From Ruminiclostridium sp. (GTDB lineage: Bacteria > Bacillota > Clostridia > Oscillospirales > Ruminococcaceae): DNA of 46,235 nt. Positions 40,242 through 46,235 of this stretch are shown one piece after another. Made by a program: the position numbers and the translations under genes. Under the pieces are notes generated by a model. It was given only the letters and a program-made list of their open reading frames with translations. It searched no databases and was not told the DNA's origin. Position 1 is the first letter of the stretch, and each line of letters opens with the position of its first letter. The stretch is taken from assembly GCA_017395555.1 (NCBI GenBank), contig JAFPUE010000046.1:1-46235 (forward strand), written 5' to 3'.

Positions 40242-41059
40242 TTTCTCGCCTCACATAAGTATTTTTCTTTCAATTCCTCGATCTCAGCTTTGCCAACATT
40301 CAGCTCATCACGCAGATACCCGCCGACACTTCCGTATTTGTCGTTAAGCGTATCCATCGCATTTGTCATATAGCTCTCGATCACCCCTCCGCACATAAAC
40401 AGCAAGGCTTCGAGTTTTTCCGGCGGCATAGGGTACGCCGAGAATTTACTGCGCACGGCTTCTGTCTGTGCGGCGTTGTATTCGTTAGTCAGCAGATAGT
40501 CGCTCACGATCGTCTCACGGCTCGCACCGAGTGCGGATAACAGCAGCATAGCTGCGCAGCCTGTTCTGTCCTTGCCGTCGGTGCAGTGCCACAGAACAGC
40601 TCCATTATCCTTGTCGAGCAAAATGCGGAAGAAATCTCGGTATGCGCGCTTTCCTCTCTCTCCGAGAAGAAAGCCGACATACATCTGCGGACTCAATACT
40701 CCCGATTGATATGACATTTCAAACAGCTTCATTCTGTCGCCGCCCGATCTCTGGTATTCCTCAAAAAGCACGGGATCATAAACGGGATAATCCTCAATTT
40801 CGATCACAGGTAAATGTATGTTCTTCACACCCTCTATCTCCGGATCGGGAGCGTTTTGCCGTTCATCACTCATGCGAAAGTCAACGACATCCCGGACGCG
40901 GTACTCCTCCCGCAGCTTTTTCAGCAACTCGGGAGACGCACCGGCGAGACTTCCGGTACGAAGCAGAACGCCCTTTTTTATGTACTTATCCCCGACGGCA
41001 TAGCCGCCGAGTTCGCGGGCGTTTGAAATACCCGCAAGGTCAATAGCTTGTTTTAACAT
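40238..41059 (-). CDS. Tyrosine-protein-phosphatase-like enzyme
   Basis: 273 residues from the ATG at 41059 (GGAGT eight bases upstream); a longer in-frame start lacks an RBS. The opening ISNARELGGYAVGDKYIKKGVLLRTGSL and the P-loop HCTDGKDRTG (Cys159, Arg165) are typical of the bacterial atypical tyrosine/phosphoinositide phosphatases (Y_phosphatase3 type). Substrate could be a phosphoprotein or a phosphoinositide. As the first gene of the operon with PAP2, STAS-kinase 2 and the transporter, it might reverse the kinase's product. Confidence 0.9.
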   Translation of the reverse strand: MLKQAIDLAGISNARELGGYAVGDKYIKKGVLLRTGSLAGASPELLKKLREEYRVRDVVDFRMSDERQNAPDPEIEGVKNIHLPVIEIEDYPVYDPVLFEEYQRSGGDRMKLFEMSYQSGVLSPQMYVGFLLGERGKRAYRDFFRILLDKDNGAVLWHCTDGKDRTGCAAMLLLSALGASRETIVSDYLLTNEYNAAQTEAVRSKFSAYPMPPEKLEALLFMCGGVIESYMTNAMDTLNDKYGSVGGYLRDELNVGKAEIEELKEKYLCEARK

Positions 41060-41143
41060 AGTATTACTCCAATCAGAAATCAATCGGCAGCGAAACTGCG
41101 GAACCAAATATAGGATAAGACAATTCCTTTATATTATTGTTAT

Positions 41144-41172
41144 ATTATATCACAAAATACTCATTCAATCAA
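41144..41172 (-). promoter_or_regulatory. Promoter of the phosphatase-PAP2-STAS kinase-transporter operon
   Basis: Minus strand: TTGATT (41172-41167), 17-bp spacer ending TTTTGTGA, TATAAT (41149-41144). It shares TTGA-x-TG and the TTTTGTG-x-TATAAT end with P1 and P2 but is less similar overall. The leader is about 80 nt. Confidence 0.75.
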
Positions 41173-41355
41173 CTGCCTATCGGGTCAGCTCTTTACAATA
41201 TTGCACAGATTTACAAGGAGATATTTGGCTATTTTTCACACATCTGTCCGCGCATCGCAGTAGTCCTCGGTTGTATCGAGCAGATCGGTGTATGGGTTCG
41301 CTTTATGTTTAAAACTACAAATCAGGCGATGCCCATAATCGTTATATAAGCAAAA

Positions 41356-41393
41356 CGAAAAATCCCTCAACCGACTTGGTTAAGGGGTTTTCG
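41356..41393 (-). terminator. Terminator-like hairpin after the arginase remnant
   Basis: CGAAAA-x-TCCCT-x-AACC pairs with GGTT-x-AGGG-x-TTTTCG. On the minus strand it is followed by TTTTGCTTAT, and it begins 11 bp after the last stop codon of the remnant, as if it once ended that gene. The 41173-41355 stretch contains one short plus-strand frame without supporting features. Confidence 0.6.
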
Positions 41394-41403
41394 TGGCTCA
41401 TGC

Positions 41404-41590
41404 TACCCAGATAACCCTGATCTTTCCATAGTGTTCGGCGGCAGCTGCAACAGATCCTGCGGCAATACTGTTATCACCGCCAAGTATGACAGGAAATGCG
41501 TTTTCTTAGCGTATTTCAAGAACTTTATCAAACAGTCTCTTATTCGATACATGTTTGATTTTCATTTCCGTGAAACAGGAAAGCCGACAT
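41404..41590 (-). pseudogene. Arginase/agmatinase-family gene remnant
   Basis: One minus frame reads KHVSNKRLFDKVLEIR, a stop codon, then ENAFPVILGGDNSIAAGSVA and AAAEHYGKIRVIWVA before another stop. The ILGGDNSIAAGS segment and the VIWV strand are the hallmark of ureohydrolases (GGDHSIA..., then V-x-W-x-DAH). The metal-binding His of GGDHS is Asn here. The in-frame stop, the missing DAH motif and the absence of the rest of the approximately 300-residue enzyme mark it as a decayed fragment. Confidence 0.75.
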
Positions 41591-41714
41591 AATGATATGA
41601 AAGACGATCTGCCCCGTGTATTTCTTTATTGACATAACCTTTCACCAACCTCAGATTATTGTTATTACTTCTGCAATTAAAAAATTGCTTTAGAGGTTCC
41701 CTTTATATAATACA

Positions 41715-41745
41715 TTCATTCCCCTGCCGGAGGCGGAGGAATGAA
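41715..41745 (-). terminator. Hairpin downstream of the CPBP protease gene
   Basis: TTCATTCC-CC-TGCC and GGC-GG-AGGAATGAA form an imperfect stem 29 bp past the protease stop codon. The minus strand continues TGTATTATAT, a weak T-tract, so termination is plausible but not certain. Confidence 0.5.
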
Positions 41746-41774
41746 CAAAAATCAAACTATTTATTGTAATATCA

Positions 41775-42860
41775 CTATGCCGTCGCTGCCATGCCTGACA
41801 TAAGCACCGTTATTATAGAGCCGAGCTCGAAGATCACCGCTATCCAGAAGGAAGGACAGCCGAACAGGAGCTTTACCGTATTTTCGGACTTTGCGGGAAG
41901 CTCAGAGTTAAGACCGGGCGCGATGATATCCGTTTTGTTGTTTATCCTTCCGTTCTTTTTGAAGAACAGTATAAGACACGGTGCGGCAATGACAAATTCT
42001 GCGACGAAGAATATAATGTATCCCGTATCACCCCATGCCTCCGCCGCAAAGCCAGCCGCGAATGCCATAAAGTTAGTAAGCATATGAGCGATGATATTAG
42101 GTATGATGCTTCCCGCTTTAAGCGCGATATAGCCGTGAATGATACCAATGATGAATGTATTGGGGAACTGCCCTAAATTCCCGTGTATGAGAGCAAACAT
42201 CAGCGACGAAACGATTATCGCGAACCACTTGCTTACCGGCGAGAGCGCGTTCAGCATGAATCCACGGAAAAACAGCTCTTCAAGCAGCGCCGCGAAAACG
42301 CAGGAATAGATCATGGCCATTATCTGACCGACAGGGTCACCGTTGCCAGCCATTGTTTTTGCCATTTCCGCGGACGAGCCGTTTGTCCCGGCAATCGTTC
42401 TTAAGAGCTGCGAAATGAGTACCGATACCGGCTGTACCGCAAGGATACCGACAACGCCGAGCGGGATCGCTTTCGCGCGGGTCTTTGTATTGAGACTGTC
42501 CCTGAATCGGAAAGTGCGGAGCATTTTATATCCGACGAATATCGCTGCCGCAAGAGCGAGTCCGGCTGCCGCAAGGTTGATGAATGTAGTCAGCACCGCT
42601 TGCTGCCCGACAGCCTCGCTCACAAGCGCTTTCAGCTCTTCCGCGGTAACACCGGGATTTTCCGCCTGCACACGCGATGCGGCTATAGCCTGTAAAACCA
42701 TGTTCACCCCGGCGGTCAACAGGTTTATAACGAGTATCTGGAACAGCATCGCTGTGGTGGTTACGCCGTATGAGCGCTTTAAGCGCCTGCGCTCTTCTTT
42801 TACCGGATCGGACACGGCGGCGGTATCGGTGCTCTGAACCGCCTTTTCAGCTTCTTTCAT
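41775..42860 (-). CDS. CPBP (CAAX-type) intramembrane metalloprotease
   Basis: A 361-residue membrane protein. The abortive-infection/CAAX protease core is present: EELFFRGF (Glu194, Glu195, Arg199), then FALIHGNLGQFPNTFIIG and IIPNIIAHMLTNF. In bacteria such proteins occur with peptide secretion, immunity or membrane-protein processing; no bacteriocin gene is evident here. Two further membrane helices sit at the C-terminus. GAGGAG precedes the ATG, and the gene lies 28 bp after the membrane protein gene upstream. Confidence 0.88.
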   Translation of the reverse strand: MKEAEKAVQSTDTAAVSDPVKEERRRLKRSYGVTTTAMLFQILVINLLTAGVNMVLQAIAASRVQAENPGVTAEELKALVSEAVGQQAVLTTFINLAAAGLALAAAIFVGYKMLRTFRFRDSLNTKTRAKAIPLGVVGILAVQPVSVLISQLLRTIAGTNGSSAEMAKTMAGNGDPVGQIMAMIYSCVFAALLEELFFRGFMLNALSPVSKWFAIIVSSLMFALIHGNLGQFPNTFIIGIIHGYIALKAGSIIPNIIAHMLTNFMAFAAGFAAEAWGDTGYIIFFVAEFVIAAPCLILFFKKNGRINNKTDIIAPGLNSELPAKSENTVKLLFGCPSFWIAVIFELGSIITVLMSGMAATA

Positions 42861-42888
42861 AGGTGATTCTCCTCAATTCTTAAAAATA

Positions 42889-43557
42889 TTATCTCTGCGG
42901 CTCGGCGCATCGTGCTTCGAGCATCTTCTTTCCCTTTGTGAGGTAAACAAGATAGATGATATATCCGATAAGGGATACGATCGCGGCAATGACCAGAAGA
43001 ATACCGCTGGTAAAAGAAGCTATTGTAGCAAGCACGATCTGTACGACCTCGATCACGAGAATAACATTGCCCATGGACACGACATCATCTCTGCCGAGAT
43101 CCTTGGCGAGTGTGCTTATACCCATTACCGTGAAGACATACACAGCGATAGTGGCAACATTCAGGAAGGTCTTAAGTACGCTTGCTATAGTGCCGAGGAA
43201 GGGTATCACTCCCGCGAGCCCGACGATAAGATTTGCGATAAGCAGAAGGACAGACATTATAAAAGCGTTTTTAAAATACTTTGGCTCATCCTCCGATGCC
43301 TTCTTAAGACCGATGATCATAAATATTACGGAAATGATGCTCAATACGGCAATTCCAAGCGAAAGGAGCACTACTCCGAGACCCGAAGCGACAGCACCGA
43401 CCGCACCCGCTTCTGAGCCTTCTGCCGCAGCAGCGGCACCTGTCAATGCTGTAACACCGAGCAATGCGACTATGATCGCAAGACCCGCACTGATGATCTG
43501 GAGGGCTTCGGCTGCTACGATCTTCTTCATTCCCTCATAAGCGTTTTTGTACTTCAT
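42889..43557 (-). CDS. Membrane protein of unknown function
   Basis: 222 residues with about five hydrophobic segments and a short Ala/Gly/Glu-rich loop near residues 40-55. The opening KNAYEGMKKIVAAEALQII and the repeated small-residue helices show no enzyme motif. It is cotranscribed with the CPBP protease and could be its partner or substrate. The 5' leader contains a hairpin (CGAAGG/CCTTCG, 43575-43593) next to the RBS GAAAGGTGG. Confidence 0.75.
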   Translation of the reverse strand: MKYKNAYEGMKKIVAAEALQIISAGLAIIVALLGVTALTGAAAAAEGSEAGAVGAVASGLGVVLLSLGIAVLSIISVIFMIIGLKKASEDEPKYFKNAFIMSVLLLIANLIVGLAGVIPFLGTIASVLKTFLNVATIAVYVFTVMGISTLAKDLGRDDVVSMGNVILVIEVVQIVLATIASFTSGILLVIAAIVSLIGYIIYLVYLTKGKKMLEARCAEPQR

Positions 43558-43661
43558 GTGTTTCCACCTTTCCGCGAAGGCTATAGACCTTCGACTTGCA
43601 TAGATTTAAATTATGTCAAACCATATCCCTATATGGTCAATGACCTGCGAATATCAATAAA

Positions 43662-44468
43662 TCATCGGGAATCGCTTTTCATGCGCGAGGCGTATGCTTC
43701 GCTCATGTTTGCCCACGAATACTGATTCATGTATTCTCCGCGGTACGAATTGACCGCGTCGGCATCACCGGCAAGAAATCTGTACATATCACAGTCGATA
43801 AGCTCCGGACGTATCCGCATGGTAGCCCGCTCAAGTACGAATATATCCTCCGCGCCGTGCTCCTTCAGCACATTTCTCAGGTTTCTTATCACATTGTCGA
43901 ACTGCTTTTGCATCGACCTGTCATACTCCCGGTTCTCATAAAGCGCCATAAACGCCTGCTGTCTTGAGACGCTTCTGCCGTGCTTTTCGATCAGATACGC
44001 CAGAAGCTCCTTTGATTTGGACTTGATGAATACCAATATCTCTCCGTCAACCCTGACCTCGAAATCACCGAATGTCTGCACCGTGATACGGGAATACATA
44101 TACAAAGGATGATTTACAAGCGCGTATTTTATCTCCGCCGCAAGCGTCTCCTTATCTATGGGCTTCATTATATATCCCGACGCGTGAAGCCTGAACGCCT
44201 CCACTGCGTACTCCGAATAAGCGGTCAGGAAGATTATGGAGGTATCGGGACTTTTATCCTTTATACGGACAGCAAGCTCTATCCCGTTCATATCGGGCAT
44301 ATTGATATCGAGCACCGCGATATCGACAGTGTTTTTGCCGATATATTCAAGCGCAGCTCCGCAATTTGTGAACCCCTTCGCTTCCGCTATACCATCGATC
44401 TCACCGCAAAGACTCACGGTCTGATCCAGCACCAGCGGCGCATCATCCACACACATTACATTTATCAT
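43662..44468 (-). CDS. Response regulator with winged-helix and BTAD-like (SARP-type) output
   Basis: 268 residues. The receiver domain (1-118) has the acidic pair CVDDA, phospho-acceptor Asp54 in AVLDINMPDMNG, and the switch residues FLTAY and KPI. After a linker, residues about 130-205 look like an OmpR/SARP-type winged helix (QTFGDFEVRVDG ... SKSKELLAYLIEKHG ... NVIRNLRNVLKEHG). The end YRGEYMNQYSWA resembles the start of a BTAD domain, here very short. It follows the kinase gene by 17 bp. Confidence 0.88.
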   Translation of the reverse strand: MINVMCVDDAPLVLDQTVSLCGEIDGIAEAKGFTNCGAALEYIGKNTVDIAVLDINMPDMNGIELAVRIKDKSPDTSIIFLTAYSEYAVEAFRLHASGYIMKPIDKETLAAEIKYALVNHPLYMYSRITVQTFGDFEVRVDGEILVFIKSKSKELLAYLIEKHGRSVSRQQAFMALYENREYDRSMQKQFDNVIRNLRNVLKEHGAEDIFVLERATMRIRPELIDCDMYRFLAGDADAVNSYRGEYMNQYSWANMSEAYASRMKSDSR

Positions 44469-44485
44469 AAAACATATCCTTTCGG

Positions 44486-45730
44486 TTACAACGGTATGCA
44501 GATAACGACCTCCGTTCCCTCATTCACGGCGCTGTGTACCGTTAAACTACCTCCGGTTATTTTTTCTATCCTTGCACGCACATTCCGCAGTCCGATATGT
44601 GTATCGTCCATATCGAAAGCCTTTTCGGCATCAAAGCCTTTTCCGTTATCCTTTATCACTATCTCATGGTGATCGTCCGTGCGCCTTGTGATAACGCTTA
44701 CAATACCTTTTTCCCGAATGCGTACCCCGTGGCTTATGGCGTTTTCCACCATAGGCTGAACGGTGAGCGAGGGAATAGAAAAATCCTTGTCCCGTATATC
44801 ATATTCAAGGCGCACATTCGGATACTGGAGCATCTCGATATCGGCATACACCTTTGTATATTCCAGTTCCTTCTCAAACGGAATGAGCATATCGCTGCGA
44901 AGAGTGTCTATGTTCTGCCGCAGATAAACTCCGAATTTCTGCACCGTCTCCCCGGCAAGGACGGGGTCTGTCCTGCACAGCGACTGTATCGCCGCAAGAG
45001 TATTGAAAAGGAAGTGAGGGCTCATCTGCGACATCATTATCCTTATACGCTGTTCGGCTTTAAGGTCGTTCTCATGCTCGCGGACGAACTGGAGATGCAG
45101 CCAGATGTAATAAAGAACACAGCTTGACGCGGACACCACCGTGAGCAGATCTATCCGATAGGTCTTGAGGATAAAAATATCGGTGATCGCTGCGGCTGTG
45201 ATGAGTATGACGACAACGAACGGAAAAACAGACAGCCTGTTCATAGTTTTACGGTAGTTCCTTACAGATGCGAAGATCAGCTGTATAAGCAGGATCACGC
45301 TTACCACGAAGCAGCTGTACCCGAGAGGACCCCGCATAAAATTGCCGCTTTCGCTGTAATAGAACGAAAGCTCCGAAAAAAATGCCGTGCAATAGACAGC
45401 CGCGTTCAAACCGACAAGTATCCACATCTTTTTGCTTTCTGTGAATATCTTTATAAACAGACTTATGATGACAGGTCTGATACTGTACCCGTAAACGCCG
45501 GAAACTATCCTTGCCGCGATCATGTTATTTTCGTCAAAATACGCGCCTGCCTGCTGCTGGATCACCAGCGTCAGTACAAGCACCGTATTGATCATCATTA
45601 TTCTCTTGCTCCGCTTATTTATAAACGGATCCATCACAAGAGCGAAGATCATTCCGGAAAGCTGGACAAGAAGCGCCACATTCAGCGCCGTCATTGTCTG
45701 CTCAAATACCGTGTTAGTCAAAAAAAGCAC
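44486..45730 (-). CDS. LytS-like sensor histidine kinase
   Basis: Up to 414 residues. The N-terminal half has six or so membrane helices without a recognised sensor domain. The catalytic half has the His_kinase box SQMSPHFLFNTLAAIQ (His239, counted from the GTG) and a HATPase with MVENAISHGVRI and DNGKGFDAEKAF. The GTG at 45730 lies directly against the AAAGGAAG ribosome site; a TTG three codons later (45721) has better spacing and is perhaps the true start. It pairs with the response regulator downstream. Confidence 0.9.
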   Translation of the reverse strand: MLFLTNTVFEQTMTALNVALLVQLSGMIFALVMDPFINKRSKRIMMINTVLVLTLVIQQQAGAYFDENNMIAARIVSGVYGYSIRPVIISLFIKIFTESKKMWILVGLNAAVYCTAFFSELSFYYSESGNFMRGPLGYSCFVVSVILLIQLIFASVRNYRKTMNRLSVFPFVVVILITAAAITDIFILKTYRIDLLTVVSASSCVLYYIWLHLQFVREHENDLKAEQRIRIMMSQMSPHFLFNTLAAIQSLCRTDPVLAGETVQKFGVYLRQNIDTLRSDMLIPFEKELEYTKVYADIEMLQYPNVRLEYDIRDKDFSIPSLTVQPMVENAISHGVRIREKGIVSVITRRTDDHHEIVIKDNGKGFDAEKAFDMDDTHIGLRNVRARIEKITGGSLTVHSAVNEGTEVVICIPL

Positions 45731-45750
45731 CTTCCTTTCGCGTATGATAA

Positions 45751-45779
45751 ATTATATCACACTACACGCCGGATTTCAA
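45751..45779 (-). promoter_or_regulatory. Promoter of the two-component operon
   Basis: Minus strand: TTGAAA (45779-45774), 17-bp spacer ending AGTGTGA, TATAAT (45756-45751), with an extended -10. The leader is only about 15-25 nt. Confidence 0.7.
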
Positions 45780-45842
45780 GCAGACCGCCTCGTTTCCGGC
45801 GCGTGCGTATGTGTATTGCAGGGAAGGTATGCGGCTCAGAGA

Positions 45843-46235
45843 TCAGAAAAGCCCGTCGATATACTTCGTCAGAGCTTCCCTGTCATAGAAATGCTCCATT
45901 TTGCTGATAACAAAGTCCGGTTCCGCGCCCTGATCTATGTCATAGAAGGAGCCGTTCCTGAGGAAGCTCAGACGCATGGAGCTCGAAACTCTGAACAGGC
46001 TTCCCGTGGCAGTGGACATAGGCATAACGGAGCAGGCACCGCCGCCGCTTCTCTGTCCGATAAGAGTTACATGGGGATCGTCCTTGAACACGGCAGGTAC
46101 AAGGTTTCCGCAGGAGAAGCTCACCTTTGATTCAAGGCAGTAAAGGTTGAGTCCCTTGCCCGCAAGAGTATCCTTGGAATCAAACTTGTGGTCGAAATTG
46201 GTGTCTATCTTGTAATCATGGGTAGCGAGAGCTCC
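45843..46235 (-). CDS. S41-family peptidase, C-terminal part (cut by window edge)
   Basis: The frame is open to the window edge and gives the last 130 residues. The segment KVSFSCGNLVPAVFKDDPHV followed by TLIGQRSGGGACSVMP fits the catalytic serine region and following strands of C-terminal processing-type (S41) peptidases. GSFYDIDQGAEPDFVI fits their C-terminal portion. The serine in FSCGN is the probable nucleophile. The N-terminus, any signal peptide and any PDZ domain lie outside the window. Confidence 0.75.
   Translation of the reverse strand, partial: GALATHDYKIDTNFDHKFDSKDTLAGKGLNLYCLESKVSFSCGNLVPAVFKDDPHVTLIGQRSGGGACSVMPMSTATGSLFRVSSSMRLSFLRNGSFYDIDQGAEPDFVISKMEHFYDREALTKYIDGLF

Noticed and set aside
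41137-41349. 70-codon plus-strand frame
   Set aside because: It begins inside the minus-strand promoter, has no RBS and resembles no family I know; a decayed gene cannot be excluded.
42343-43540. Plus-strand frames opposite the CPBP protease and membrane protein genes
   Set aside because: They are antisense shadows of two genes with clear membrane topology and RBSs.

Overview
The window looks like a chromosome segment from a gut- or rumen-type Clostridia bacterium, most likely Ruminococcus or a close relative in the Oscillospiraceae. This rests on gene style rather than on a marker gene: a Feo operon with a Cys-rich FeoB partner, Firmicutes-type znu genes, lipoproteins, strong RBSs, consensus promoters with 17-bp spacers, and a reductase-terminated NRPS of the type known from gut Clostridia. 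No rRNA, tRNA, CRISPR array, transposase or phage gene was seen.

Layout. 1-3637: ferrous iron operon feoA-feoA-feoB-Cys-rich peptide, behind a consensus promoter with three GTTAG-N6-CTAAC-type palindromes. 3750-8457: metal operon with a Fur-family regulator, a small Cys/His membrane protein, a 295-bp MITE-like insertion, znuA (with a DHDHDE repeat), znuC, znuB and a lipoprotein, closed by a perfect 28-bp palindrome. 8627-20603 (minus strand): STAS protein, membrane SpoIIE-type phosphatase with a fused RsbW-like ATPase domain, a 2941-residue NRPS (A-T-C-A-T-C-A-T-R) and a phosphopantetheinyl transferase. The predicted product is an N-acylated dipeptide aldehyde or alcohol under partner-switching control. 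20800-22540: repeat remnant, a broken ORF, and a consensus promoter driving a leader made of six consecutive hairpins ahead of a DUF3574-like lipoprotein. 22656-24985: XRE-cupin regulator and acyl-CoA synthetase.

25080-41172 contains the most unusual system. Two membrane proteins concatenate amino-acid-type substrate-binding domains in a half-offset order (lobe II, then one or two complete domains, then lobe I) before an ABC permease domain. Two paralogous STAS-kinase (APH fold) fusions lie close by, one in an apparent operon with the larger transporter plus a tyrosine-phosphatase-like enzyme and a PAP2 phosphatase. The promoter of the smaller transporter and that of the other STAS-kinase gene are nearly identical over 31 bases. 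Interspersed are an unknown gene, an ECF sigma factor with a putative anti-sigma protein carrying a degenerate LytM domain, a lipoprotein hydrolase and acetolactate decarboxylase.

41356-46235: an arginase-family gene remnant, a CPBP (CAAX) protease with a membrane protein, a LytS-like kinase with a response regulator that has a SARP/BTAD-like output, and the end of an S41 peptidase gene cut by the window edge. All functions are inferred from motifs read by eye; no database search was run.
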